Below are positions 13,346 through 21,658 of a DNA stretch of 64,000 nucleotides, one piece after another (the first letter of the stretch is position 1; each line of letters starts with the position of its first letter). A program made the translations under genes and the position numbers. This DNA comes from Acidobacteriota bacterium. GTDB lineage: Bacteria; Acidobacteriota; Terriglobia; Terriglobales; Acidobacteriaceae. The notes under the pieces are model-generated. The model was not told where the DNA came from. It searched no databases and saw only the letters and a list, made by a program, of their open reading frames with translations. The stretch lies in assembly GCA_021803035.1 (NCBI GenBank), contig JAJZME010000059.1:210105-274104 (forward strand), in the 5' to 3' direction.

Positions 13346-13404
13346 CGGGGGCTGTAGCCCGCCATTTTAACTTGTTGCGCCTGCGGCAGGACTGAAGCCG
13401 TGCC
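13346..13404 (-). repeat. Dispersed extragenic repeat, copy 1
   Basis: Read on the minus strand, this resembles the element at 63651-63707: GGCACG-N-CTTCAG...TGCCG, a short spacer, then AAAATG-N-CGGGCT-N-CAGCCCC. It lies between the convergent M50 protease and dnaA genes. Confidence 0.55.
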
Positions 13405-13487
13405 CGGTCAAAAAGCCTTGCCCGCCTGGAGTCTTTCCCCGCCGGTGAAGTCGTGCCCCTTCAAAACCGGACTTTCACCACGGGCGA

Positions 13488-14897
13488 TCAGGCGTTCAAC
13501 TGGTCCTGCAGCTTGTTGAGCATGCGGTGCAGGTCTTTGTCAGCGCGGCGCTGCTCGTCGATTTTGGCGATGGAGTGCATCACCGTGGTGTGGTGCTTGT
13601 TGCCGAACTGGCGGCCGATCTCGGGCAGGCTGGCCTCGGTCATCTGCTTGGCCAGGTACATGGCGATCTGGCGCGGCACCACCACGTTGCGCGAGTTGTT
13701 TTTCTGCTTCAGGTCACTGATCCTCATGCCGAACTGCTCGGCCACGGCACGCTGGATGGTCTCGATGGTGATCTTGCGCACCTGCATGTCGATGAACTGC
13801 TTGAGACACTGCTGCGCCGAAGCCAGGGTGATCTCCATCTTGTAGCTCTGGCACCAGGCGACGAGCCGCACCAGCGCGCCCTCAAGCTCGCGGACGTTGG
13901 TGCGCACGTTGGAGGCCACAAACAGCGCCACGTCGGTGGGCAGGTGCACCTGTTCGCTCTCCGCCTTTTTCTGCAGAATGGCGACCTTGGTCTCCAGATC
14001 GGGCGGCTGGATGTCGGCGATAAGGCCCCACTCAAAGCGGGAACGCAGCCGGTCTTCGATCTCCGCCAGTTCCTTGGGCGGGCGGTCAGAGGCGATGACG
14101 ATCTGTTTCATGTTCTCGTGCAGCGCGTTGAAGGTGTGAAAGAACTCCTCCTGCGTGCGCTCTTTTTGCGCGATGAACTGGATGTCATCGACCAGCAGCA
14201 CGTCCACGGTGCGAAAGCGGTCGCGGAAGCTGGTCATGCGGTCATTGCGCAGCGAGGTGGTGAGCTCGTTGAGAAACTTTTCCGCCGAGACATAGCAGAT
14301 GCTGGACACGGGCTGACGGCGCTTCACTTCGTGGCCGATGGCGTGCATGAGGTGCGTTTTGCCCATGCCCACGCCGCCGTAGAGGAACAGCGGATTGTAG
14401 GCGCGCGAGGGACGCTCGGCCACGGCCAGGGCCGCGGCACGGGCAAACTGATTGCCGTTGCCCATGACGAAGGCGTCAAAGGTGTACCGGGGGTTGAGCT
14501 GCGCTGCGGTCGACCAGTCGAAGCGTCCCTGCTCGGGAATGCGCACCGGCGCGGCCAGCGGCGGCGCGGTGGCCGCATGCGCGGGAACCGGCGCAAAACC
14601 GCCATCTTTGCGGCGCGGCGGAATCGACGGATCGTCGTCCATGGTGACGAAGCATACGTCGTCGAACTCCAGGGAACAGGAGTCGATGGCTTCCTGGATC
14701 AGGTCGCCGTACTTGTCGCCAATATGCTGAAACTCCGGCGAGGGGACACGCACGTAAAGCGTGCGCCCCGCGGAGTGGCTGTAGCGCGTCGGCTTCAGCC
14801 ATGTCTCAAAGGACTGGCGAATGACCTTCTTTTCAAGAGCTGCCAGTATCTGCAGCCAAGGGTTGAGTGCCGCTGCTTGTGAAGTTGCAATAGTCAT
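13488..14897 (-). CDS. dnaA: Chromosomal replication initiator DnaA
   Basis: DnaA binds DnaA boxes at oriC and melts the origin. The 469-aa protein has domain I (1-85), a proline-rich linker, an AAA+ domain with Walker A GGVGMGKTH (174-182) and Walker B VLLVDDIQF (233-241), sensor and arginine-finger region near 282-290, and a domain IV DNA-binding helix with the signature NKHHTTVMHSIAKI (433-446). ATG 14897 is chosen over an upstream in-frame start because AAGGA lies 8 nt before it. dnaN does not follow; a convergent protease gene does. It is divergent from rpmH, the usual origin-proximal layout. Confidence 0.97.
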   Translation of the reverse strand: MTIATSQAAALNPWLQILAALEKKVIRQSFETWLKPTRYSHSAGRTLYVRVPSPEFQHIGDKYGDLIQEAIDSCSLEFDDVCFVTMDDDPSIPPRRKDGGFAPVPAHAATAPPLAAPVRIPEQGRFDWSTAAQLNPRYTFDAFVMGNGNQFARAAALAVAERPSRAYNPLFLYGGVGMGKTHLMHAIGHEVKRRQPVSSICYVSAEKFLNELTTSLRNDRMTSFRDRFRTVDVLLVDDIQFIAQKERTQEEFFHTFNALHENMKQIVIASDRPPKELAEIEDRLRSRFEWGLIADIQPPDLETKVAILQKKAESEQVHLPTDVALFVASNVRTNVRELEGALVRLVAWCQSYKMEITLASAQQCLKQFIDMQVRKITIETIQRAVAEQFGMRISDLKQKNNSRNVVVPRQIAMYLAKQMTEASLPEIGRQFGNKHHTTVMHSIAKIDEQRRADKDLHRMLNKLQDQLNA

Positions 14898-14971
14898 CGT
14901 GCAAATCCTTGCTTGCGACGCCCGAGGCAAGTCCGGTTCTTCGCTGGCGCGCAGACGACGGTTTCCTGTCG

Positions 14972-14993
14972 GCGCCAAGTCTCGGCTTGGCGC
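14972..14993 (-). promoter_or_regulatory. Hairpin in the dnaA 5' leader
   Basis: GCGCCAAG (14972-14979) and CTTGGCGC (14986-14993) form a perfect 8-bp stem with a 6-nt loop, 75-96 nt upstream of the dnaA start codon. It could be a leader RNA structure or a protein-binding site. Confidence 0.4.
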
Positions 14994-15179
14994 TATGTTT
15001 CCGATCGCCGGCTGCCTGTTTGCCGCGGGTCTGCCTTGAAACTTTCACCGAAGGCCGTGAATGAAAAAGCCTGTCAAGTGGGACGTCTTGAACTTTTCTA
15101 GAACGGGTCCGATAGTAGCACATTTGGAGATCATTGCAACGTCCCTTTCACATAACTTTTGGACCATGGCGGTCACTTG

Positions 15180-15193
15180 CACCATGCATGGTG
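15180..15193. promoter_or_regulatory. 14-bp perfect palindrome in the dnaA-rpmH gap
   Basis: CACCATGCATGGTG is a perfect palindrome in the middle of the divergent region. It has the length of a dimeric regulator site. No regulator can be named. Confidence 0.35.
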
Positions 15194-15358
15194 AAACTAG
15201 GCTCCGATGCCGGCCCGCTCTGGGACACGCGCCTCGGGTGCGCCGCTTGCGCCGGGAGAACCGCCGCTGCGCTGCGTCACGCTGGATTCGCGGCTCAACC
15301 TGCGATACACTAAAGATCTGCCGACAAGGCGTAGATTCGACACAGGGAGCGCAATCAA

Positions 15359-15514
15359 ATGCCCAAGCGGACATTTCAACCCAACCGCCGCCGCCGTGTA
15401 AAGAAGCACGGGTTCCGGGCGCGCATGAAGACCAAGGCGGGAGCCGCCGTATTGAGCCGCCGCCGCGCGTCAGGCCGCAAGCGGGTCTCGGTCAGCGCGG
15501 GCTACCGCGACTGA
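15359..15514 (+). CDS. rpmH: 50S ribosomal protein L34
   Basis: A 51-aa, highly basic protein: [13 protein letters not shown] at the start, then [14 protein letters not shown] and [13 protein letters not shown], the L34 signature along its whole length. GGGAG lies about 10 nt before the ATG. First gene of the rpmH-rnpA-yidD-yidC cluster. L34 is part of the large ribosomal subunit. A clear call despite its size. Confidence 0.96.
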   Translation: MPKRTFQPNRRRRVKKHGFRARMKTKAGAAVLSRRRASGRKRVSVSAGYRD

Positions 15515-15594
15515 CAGCAGGCTGCTTCGGCGCGGCCGAGGCGCTCCGCATCCGTTCCGCTTCCCCGTTGCGGGTCGGTTTTCTCCGAATTTTC

Positions 15595-16008
15595 ATGAAT
15601 GCATTGCCTCAACCTGCCGGCCGTCAATCGCTGGCAGGCGCACGTCTGTGCAAGCACGCCGACTACGAGCGCGCCTATGCGGCCGGCCGCAGGCGCCAAT
15701 CCGCATCCATGAGCTGGTTCCTTGCCCCGCAAGCTCCTCGCACCGGCGGCCCGCGCATTGGGATCACCGCGGGGAAGGCGTTGGGCAAGGCGCATGACCG
15801 CAACCGCATCAAGAGGCGCATGAGAGAGGCCCTGCGCCGGCATGTAGACTTGTTTCCCCAGGGCTTCGACCTGATATTTCATCCGCGCCGCGGCCTGCTT
15901 ACGATCGATTTCAGAAAGCTGGAAACGGAGATCGTGCGCATCCTCGAACAGGCGAATAGCGAGGCGGCGCGCATGGCTGCAAGAGAAACTGCGGGGCGAA
16001 ACGTGTGA
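15595..16008 (+). CDS. rnpA: Ribonuclease P protein component
   Basis: This is the protein subunit that helps the RNase P RNA remove 5' leaders from tRNA precursors. The 137-aa product has the family core [20 protein letters not shown] (RNR box) followed by the helix [13 protein letters not shown] and [10 protein letters not shown]. The start is the ATG at 15595; the frame stays open upstream through rpmH in another register, so an earlier non-ATG start cannot be excluded. It overlaps yidD as TGATG. Confidence 0.93.
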   Translation: MNALPQPAGRQSLAGARLCKHADYERAYAAGRRRQSASMSWFLAPQAPRTGGPRIGITAGKALGKAHDRNRIKRRMREALRRHVDLFPQGFDLIFHPRRGLLTIDFRKLETEIVRILEQANSEAARMAARETAGRNV

Positions 16009-16271
16009 TGACACGCCTGTTGCTGGCCCTGCTCGCCTTTTACCGCCGCTGGCTGTCGCCGGCGCTTCATGCGGTGTTTCCCGGCGGCTGCCGCTACGTG
16101 CCCACCTGCTCGGAGTATGCGGCGGTCGCCATTGCCACGCATGGGCCGTTGCGCGGTTGCGCTCTGGCGCTGTGGAGGCTCTTGCGCTGCCACCCGTTTG
16201 CCCGCGGAGGTCTCGATCCTGTTCCGCCCGCATCGCACCCGAGACCTTTTCCGCACAAACCGTTACCATAG
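16008..16271 (+). CDS. yidD: Membrane protein insertion efficiency factor YidD
   Basis: An 87-aa protein of the YidD family, thought to assist YidC-dependent insertion. Signatures: [23 protein letters not shown] and [15 protein letters not shown]. The ATG at 16008 overlaps the rnpA stop by one base, so translation is probably coupled. The position between rnpA and yidC is the conserved one. Confidence 0.95.
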   Translation: MTRLLLALLAFYRRWLSPALHAVFPGGCRYVPTCSEYAAVAIATHGPLRGCALALWRLLRCHPFARGGLDPVPPASHPRPFPHKPLP

Positions 16272-16322
16272 ATGCAGGGGCGGCTTTGGGAGCCGCACTT
16301 CGCAACCGATAGGAAGTATCCT

Positions 16323-18188
16323 TTGCCCGAAATTCAAAATCCAAACCTTCAATCGCAGGGACCAGGCGGCGGCAGCGGCGGTGACATGCACACCACGCTT
16401 TCGTTCATGTTGCTGGTGATCCTGCTCTTCTTCGGCTACGAGTTTTTCGTCAAGCCGAAGCCTACGCCGCCCGCTCCTCCGGCACATGAACAGAGCCAGA
16501 CGACGCAGGGGGCCCGGTCCGCGCCTGCGGCGGCTACGGCGGCACAGCAGGGCGGGGCCCAGAAAACGGCAAAGGCTGCGCTGCCGGCCATTTCGGCCAA
16601 GTCGGTGTCCGCGACCACGATCGAAAACGGGGTCTACAGGATTGTTTTTTCCAATCAGGGCGGTGAGATCAAGCAGTGGTTCCTGAAGAAGTACAACAAC
16701 AACCGGGGCACGCCGCTGAACATGGTCCAGCCGCAGATTGCGGATCGTTTCGGATATCCGCTTTCATTTTTCACCTACGACCCGGCTCTGAACAAACAGT
16801 TGAATCAGGCGCTTTACAAGGTCACGGTGCTGGGCGGGCAGCGCGCGGCCAATGGCGCTCTGCTAGCGCCGGCAACCATCCGATTCGAATACGCCGCCGA
16901 TGGCATTGAAGCGGTCAAGACCATTCACTTCGACTCCAGCTACGTCATCTCGGTCGATGCGGAAGTGACGCGCAATGGCGCTCCGGTGCGCGCGCTGCTC
17001 GCCTGGCCGGCGGGACTGGGCGACATGACGGAGTTCCGCTCCGCCTCGCTGCTGCCTACCGAGTCGCTGGCCTCGGCGGCGTCGCAGTTCATGTGGTCAG
17101 CCAACGGCAAGCTGCATTCCATCAAGGCTGTGAAGGTAAGCGGCAACGCGACCCTCGCGGAGCCTTTCTCTTATGCCGCGATCACCGATCTCTACTTTGC
17201 CGCGGCCTTTTTGCCCAACAACCCCGCTCAGGCCACGGTGGTCACGCTGCATCACGCCGTGGAACTGCCTACCAAGCCTGGCAAATCCAACGGCAAAGAG
17301 AAGATGGCTGATGTGATCGGCTTGGCGATGGGCAGTACCAGCGGCATTACGCATTTGCGCCTGTTTGCCGGCCCCAAAGAGACGGATGTGCTGAATTCGA
17401 TCCACGCCATGGGTTCGAATGGCACGCTGACCGGTCCGCCGCTGACGCCGCTGATCCAATTTGGCTGGTTCAGCATTATCGCCAAGCCGCTTTACCTGGC
17501 CATGCGCTTCCTGCACCACTTGCTGGGGCCGGGCAAGGATAACTGGGGCTGGGCGATTGTGATCGTCACGCTCATCGTCAACATGCTCATGTTGCCAACG
17601 CGCATGATGATGATGAAATCGTCGGTGAAGATGATGCGCATCCAGCCCAAGGTGGAAGCGCTCAAGCGCAAGTACGCTCATCTCAAGCTCAACGATCCCA
17701 AGCGGACCGAGATGAACACGGAAATGATGCAACTGTACCAGAGCGAGGGCGTGAGTCTTTACGGCGGCTGCCTGCCCATGCTCATCCAGATGCCGTTGCT
17801 CTATGCCGTGTATGAGGTGCTTGAGAATGCGATCGAGCTGCGCCAGGCGCATTGGCTCTGGCTACCCGATCTCTCCATGCCCGATCCTTACTACATCCTG
17901 CCCATCCTGATCATCATCACCATGTTCCTGGTGCAGTACATCACGCCTTCGCCGGGCATGGATCCGGCGCAGCGGCGCATGATGGCCTTCTTCATGCCGG
18001 TGATGTTCGGGTTCTTCATGCTCCACTTTCCTTCGGGGCTGGCGCTTTACTGGGGCATGGGCAACATCATCAACCTGATCATCCAGCTCTGGATCAACCA
18101 ATCGAAGATGGGCAAGGAGATGCACGCCATGGCGGCGCGACGGGCCGCCAAAAAAGCTGGCGACCGCCGGGCGCTGGCCCGGAGATAG
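16323..18188 (+). CDS. yidC: Membrane protein insertase YidC
   Basis: YidC inserts and folds inner-membrane proteins, alone or with SecYEG. I place the start at TTG 16323: AGGAAG lies about 7 nt before it and the product then begins MPEIQNPNLQSQGPGG, as I recall for acidobacterial YidC; ATG 16272, directly after the yidD stop, has no ribosome-binding site. The 621-aa protein has a first membrane segment (about 20-42), a large periplasmic domain (about 80-370) and the C-terminal insertase domain with further membrane segments (about 385-605), then a basic tail. Confidence 0.95.
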   Translation: MPEIQNPNLQSQGPGGGSGGDMHTTLSFMLLVILLFFGYEFFVKPKPTPPAPPAHEQSQTTQGARSAPAAATAAQQGGAQKTAKAALPAISAKSVSATTIENGVYRIVFSNQGGEIKQWFLKKYNNNRGTPLNMVQPQIADRFGYPLSFFTYDPALNKQLNQALYKVTVLGGQRAANGALLAPATIRFEYAADGIEAVKTIHFDSSYVISVDAEVTRNGAPVRALLAWPAGLGDMTEFRSASLLPTESLASAASQFMWSANGKLHSIKAVKVSGNATLAEPFSYAAITDLYFAAAFLPNNPAQATVVTLHHAVELPTKPGKSNGKEKMADVIGLAMGSTSGITHLRLFAGPKETDVLNSIHAMGSNGTLTGPPLTPLIQFGWFSIIAKPLYLAMRFLHHLLGPGKDNWGWAIVIVTLIVNMLMLPTRMMMMKSSVKMMRIQPKVEALKRKYAHLKLNDPKRTEMNTEMMQLYQSEGVSLYGGCLPMLIQMPLLYAVYEVLENAIELRQAHWLWLPDLSMPDPYYILPILIIITMFLVQYITPSPGMDPAQRRMMAFFMPVMFGFFMLHFPSGLALYWGMGNIINLIIQLWINQSKMGKEMHAMAARRAAKKAGDRRALARR

Positions 18189-18212
18189 GCCGGGAGGCTG
18201 CATCGCGTTGAT

Positions 18213-18243
18213 TTCGCGCTCCTCCGCCGTGGAAGAGCGCGAA
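18213..18243 (+). terminator. Hairpin between yidC and rplS
   Basis: TTCGCGCTC (18213-18221) and GAGCGCGAA (18235-18243) form a 9-bp stem with a 13-nt loop, 25 nt past the yidC stop. There is no T-run. It may mark the end of the yidC transcript or be part of the rplS leader. A TAAAAT hexamer at 18302-18307 could serve a separate rplS promoter. Confidence 0.4.
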
Positions 18244-18339
18244 GCAAAGGGCGGCCAACCGCAAAGCGAGGCAGAATTCGGCGCGGCGGCCGAATCTCTG
18301 TTAAAATCAAAGTTCTGAGTCCAATCGCAGGAAGTCACC

Positions 18340-18690
18340 ATGTCTATTCATCCCGTTATGCAGCGCCTGGCTGAAAAGCTCCAGCGCACCGACCTGCCGG
18401 CTTTTGCGCCAGGCGATCAGGTACGCGTGCAGGTGCGAATCAAGGAAGGCGATAAAGAGCGTTTGCAGGCTTTCGAGGGCCTCGTCATCGCCGTCAACCA
18501 CGGCCCGCAAGGCACCTTTACCGTGCGCAAGATGAGCTTCGGCCAGGGTGTCGAGCGCATCTTCCCCTTCAATTCGAAGGTCATCGACAAGGTTCAGAAG
18601 ATTCGCAGCTACAAGGTGCGCCGCGCCAAGCTGTATTACATCCGCGGGTTGCGGGGCAAGGCCGCGCGCCTCAAGGAAGTGGACGCTTAA
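18340..18690 (+). CDS. rplS: 50S ribosomal protein L19
   Basis: L19 lies at the 30S-50S interface. The 116-aa protein shows [29 protein letters not shown], the [18 protein letters not shown] block and [20 protein letters not shown], all family hallmarks. AGGAAG lies 5-6 nt before the ATG. The usual rpsP-rimM-trmD partners are absent; instead it follows yidC. An intrinsic terminator comes right after. Confidence 0.97.
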   Translation: MSIHPVMQRLAEKLQRTDLPAFAPGDQVRVQVRIKEGDKERLQAFEGLVIAVNHGPQGTFTVRKMSFGQGVERIFPFNSKVIDKVQKIRSYKVRRAKLYYIRGLRGKAARLKEVDA

Positions 18691-18733
18691 GGCGGCACAG
18701 CCCGCGCCTGAGCGGCTGAAATTGGTCAGCGTT

Positions 18734-18767
18734 GAACAGCCCCGGCTTCGGCCGGGGTTGTTCTTTT
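18734..18767 (+). terminator. Intrinsic terminator after rplS
   Basis: A 13-bp stem (18734-18746 with 18751-18763, one G-T pair) closes a TTCG tetraloop and is followed by TTTT. It stands 44 nt past the rplS stop, and the symmetric stem could also serve the convergent gene. Confidence 0.85.
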
Positions 18768-18798
18768 GGCAGGATTTGCGCGCGGCTGGAGGAGGTCG

Positions 18799-19596
18799 CT
18801 ATCCCCTGTGCGCCACATAAGTAGTGAGGGCGCCGGAGGGTTCTTGCTTCGCCGCTACGTTCAGCGTGTTTCCGTGAACCGTGAGCTTATCTCTCTCAAC
18901 AATCCTTCCGTTGCGCACGTCGATGACTTCGATGGTGTCCGCATTGATGCGCTTGAGCGCAACCTGGTTGAAGAAGCTCTTGCCTTTGACCGGATAGAGC
19001 TTGCCGTCGAACCGGGCAGTAAAGGAGTTGCCGCCGGGGCTGGTCATGGTCATCTGGTTGCCAACGACTTTGATGACGGTAGTCATGCCTCTTCCGGACA
19101 CTTTCTCTATGGCCCACCGGCCGGAGATTGACAGGGTGCCGGCAGGCGCAGGACCCTTGCGGCGACATACGGTGGTGAGGGTGATTGGTTGGGAGCCCTT
19201 GGCGCGGCGCGGAGGATAGGCGGTGGTTATGACAGTGAGCAGGTTGCCGTCGCTGGAGAGCGTGCGGGTCTGCTTGTACACAGTCTGTCCATTCATTCTG
19301 GTGGTTACAGCGATGGAGTGCGGATTGACCACCTTGACGCGGATCATGTTGTACGCGCCGCCGATGACGGGATGAAAATGGCCATCGGCCGGGACGACGA
19401 ATCTGGGGTGGCAACTGGCACAGTAGTACTTGCCCTGATGGATAAAAAACGATTCGACCCTTTTCCGGAATTTGCGTTGAGCAACGGTGGTGCGCCACGT
19501 GCCAGTGAATGGGGATTGCGCAAGGCAAGCCGCGGAAGCACCCAGCAAAACAAGAGAACAAAACACACACACAGCATACCGCTTCAGATTTTTCAC
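18799..19596 (-). CDS. Secreted protein with a CxxCH motif, function unknown
   Basis: A 265-aa exported protein. GTG 19596 is the start: GGAGG lies 6 nt before it and a signal peptide follows at once (KRYAVCVFCSLVLLGASAACLA, cut near LAQ). The mature part begins SPFTGTWRTTV, a lipocalin-like opening common in acidobacterial secreted proteins. A single CxxCH (YYCASCHPRF) near residue 50 could bind c-type haem, or a metal through HFHPV just after it. The rest is beta-rich with repeated G-N-x-L/M-T patterns. No family or function can be named. It sits between rplS and rnhB, convergent with rplS. Confidence 0.8.
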   Translation of the reverse strand: MKNLKRYAVCVFCSLVLLGASAACLAQSPFTGTWRTTVAQRKFRKRVESFFIHQGKYYCASCHPRFVVPADGHFHPVIGGAYNMIRVKVVNPHSIAVTTRMNGQTVYKQTRTLSSDGNLLTVITTAYPPRRAKGSQPITLTTVCRRKGPAPAGTLSISGRWAIEKVSGRGMTTVIKVVGNQMTMTSPGGNSFTARFDGKLYPVKGKSFFNQVALKRINADTIEVIDVRNGRIVERDKLTVHGNTLNVAAKQEPSGALTTYVAHRG

Positions 19597-19790
19597 CTCG
19601 AACCTCCAGAACGGGGAAACGGGATCCCGGCACTGAGGGCCGTGCACCCGCCATACAAAGTATCTACGACCGTCGGGCCGGCGCGCTTGTGGAGGTAAGT
19701 GCCGCTCCCGCATCCGAACTTCGCCCATCCGGCGAAGATCCGGGCGCCGAGCGATCCGGATACTCCGCAATCAATAAGATGCGGCAATTC

Positions 19791-19796
19791 TATACT
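19791..19796 (+). promoter_or_regulatory. -10-like hexamer at the rnhB start
   Basis: TATACT ends 6 nt before the rnhB ATG, so transcription would begin at or next to the A of the start codon. No Shine-Dalgarno is present and no good -35 is visible. Confidence 0.45.
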
Positions 19797-19802
19797 CGAT
19801 GC

Positions 19803-20438
19803 ATGACCCAAGGCCCGGTGTGCGGATGGAAACTGGAACAAGCGGCGCGCAAACAGGGCGCGCTGCGCATTGCCGGGTTGGACGAGGTGGGCCGTGGGCC
19901 GATGTTTGGACCGGTGGTGGCCGCGGCGGTGATTCTGGCGCCGGGATGCAAGTTTGACGGTCTGACGGACTCGAAGCGGCTTTCGGAAAAGAAACGCAAC
20001 CGGCTGGACGCCGAAATTCGCGCCAACGCGGTGGCCTGCGCCATCGCGGCCGTGGACGTGGAAACCATCGACCGCATCAACATACGCCAGGCCTCGTTGC
20101 TGGCGATGCGGCGGACCGTGGAACAACTGGCGCTGACGCCGGATTACCTGCTCATCGATGGTCTGGACACGATCGACTGGCCGTGCCCGCAACAAGCGGT
20201 GGTGCACGGCGACGCGACCAGCTTTTCGATTGCGGCGGCAAGCGTGCTGGCAAAGGTGTATCGGGACCGGCTGATGGTGGAGCTGGACCGCGAATATCCC
20301 GGCTACGGGCTGGCCCGCCACAAGGGCTACTGCTCAGCGGAGCACTTGGCGGCGCTGGCGCGGCTTGGGCCCACGCCGCAGCACCGCAAGAGCTATCAGC
20401 CGGTGGCGCAAACGGCGTTACAATTTCCTGAAATCTAG
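19803..20438 (+). CDS. rnhB: Ribonuclease HII
   Basis: RNase HII cuts RNA in RNA-DNA hybrids and at single ribonucleotides in DNA. The 211-aa protein has the signature GLDEVGRGPMFGPVVAAAVIL (Asp27, Glu28), TDSKRLSEKKR, LLIDGLD and SIAAASVLAKVYRD with HKGY near the end. The start is ATG 19803; ATG 19779 is in frame but would lie upstream of the TATACT element. rnhB often follows rplS; here a secreted-protein gene on the other strand lies between them. Confidence 0.95.
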   Translation: MTQGPVCGWKLEQAARKQGALRIAGLDEVGRGPMFGPVVAAAVILAPGCKFDGLTDSKRLSEKKRNRLDAEIRANAVACAIAAVDVETIDRINIRQASLLAMRRTVEQLALTPDYLLIDGLDTIDWPCPQQAVVHGDATSFSIAAASVLAKVYRDRLMVELDREYPGYGLARHKGYCSAEHLAALARLGPTPQHRKSYQPVAQTALQFPEI

Positions 20439-20487
20439 TTCTTCAAATCCGGTTCGTGCATAGCCGATGCGCGCGGGGAGGCTCGTC

Positions 20488-21636
20488 ATGATGAGGCACC
20501 GCTGGCTGCCGTTCTTCTGCCTTGTTGGCCTGTGTTTGAACGGCTGCGAAAAACGCATGCCGAAGAAGTTCGATGCGACCAGGGGAAGGGTCACCGGCAT
20601 CGTTTATTGCGCGGATACAGGCAGGCCAGCGCGATTTGCCACCGTGACCCTTACGACCGCTCCGGCCGGCGATGGAAAATCCGCCGGTCAAGCGCCGCTG
20701 GCGGCGGTTGAGAGCGTGCAGACCGACCTGAACGGCCGGTTCACGATGGAGGCGGTGGAACCGGGCCACTACTACGCATTCGCGACCCAGGAAGGCTATC
20801 TGGACCCGGAACGGGGCATCGATTTTGACCGTCTGAACAGGCTGGCGAATGATCAGGAGCGCGCGATGGATGCGATCCGGCAGTGGAAGGCGCATCTGAC
20901 GGAAGTGCATGCGACCGCGCAACGCACAACGGACCTGACGCTGGAGATGCAGCGTGCGGCGGAAATCGACGGAACCGTAAGTTACGACGACGGCAGCCCG
21001 GCAATCGGGATGCACTTCCGGCTCTTCCGCAAGACACGCGAGGGTGTATGGACCGCGGTGGGTCTGGAGTTGTTCGGCAACTGGTCCCTGACCGAGGTAA
21101 GCGACAGCCATGGGCACTTCAGTCTGAGCAATCTGCGCGCTGGCGAGTACATCGTCTGCACACTGCTGCCAGCGGAGGCGGAAAGCTCCGCGCCGCAGGT
21201 CTGCATGGGCAACAGCTTTCGCATAAAGGATGCGGCGACGGTTAAAGTGCAGGCAGGAGAGGCCATACACAACGCGGACATCGTGATTCCGCTGACGGGC
21301 TTTTATACAGTGTCAGGAACGGTTACAGCACTGGACGACGGACATCCGCTGGCACGAGGCGCGGTGCGGCTTCTCTACGCCGACGGCAGGGAAACAGCAC
21401 GCGAGACGCCGATCCAGCAGACAGACGGCCGTTTCAGCTTTGCCTATGTTCCCGCAGGGAGTTACATCCTGCAGGTTGAAGACGCGGCCGATGCCGCACA
21501 ACCGGCAAGCGGCGCGGGAGACACGCAAATGCGCGTCCGAAGCTACGCCAACAAGGAATTGCCGCTGGTGGTGCAGGGCGACGTGGAGGACGTGGACGTG
21601 GTCCTTGGATCGTCTCAAGAGCCTGCAAAGCAATGA
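20488..21636 (+). CDS. Probable lipoprotein with carboxypeptidase-regulatory-like domains
   Basis: A 382-aa exported protein. A basic N-terminus and hydrophobic stretch end in CLNGC, a somewhat atypical lipobox (Asn at -2). Three beta-sandwich units of the carboxypeptidase-regulatory/Cna-B type follow: about 32-110 (GRVTGIVYCADTGRPARFATV), 150-255 (IDGTVSYDDGSPAIGMHF) and 275-360 (VSGTVTALDDGHPLARGAV). Each has a G-x-F-x-F/L-x-x-x-x-G-x-Y core. Such proteins are abundant in acidobacterial envelopes; the ligand is unknown. ATG 20488 follows GGGGAGG by 6 nt. Confidence 0.82.
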   Translation: MMRHRWLPFFCLVGLCLNGCEKRMPKKFDATRGRVTGIVYCADTGRPARFATVTLTTAPAGDGKSAGQAPLAAVESVQTDLNGRFTMEAVEPGHYYAFATQEGYLDPERGIDFDRLNRLANDQERAMDAIRQWKAHLTEVHATAQRTTDLTLEMQRAAEIDGTVSYDDGSPAIGMHFRLFRKTREGVWTAVGLELFGNWSLTEVSDSHGHFSLSNLRAGEYIVCTLLPAEAESSAPQVCMGNSFRIKDAATVKVQAGEAIHNADIVIPLTGFYTVSGTVTALDDGHPLARGAVRLLYADGRETARETPIQQTDGRFSFAYVPAGSYILQVEDAADAAQPASGAGDTQMRVRSYANKELPLVVQGDVEDVDVVLGSSQEPAKQ

Positions 21637-21658
21637 GCAGACTCACCAGCGGCGCGCA

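Larger units (their letters stand above)
14898..15358. other. dnaA-rpmH divergent region, candidate oriC
   Basis: The dnaA/rpmH divergent gap is a common origin site. I find no TTATCCACA-type DnaA box and no long AT-rich unwinding element here. It does contain the hairpin at 14972-14993 and a 14-bp palindrome at 15180-15193. It must hold the promoters of both dnaA and the rpmH operon; none matches consensus well enough to place. Confidence 0.4.

Noticed and set aside
15061..15594. Long N-terminal extension of rnpA through the rpmH region
   Set aside because: It would overlap rpmH in another frame and RnpA proteins begin near ATG 15595.
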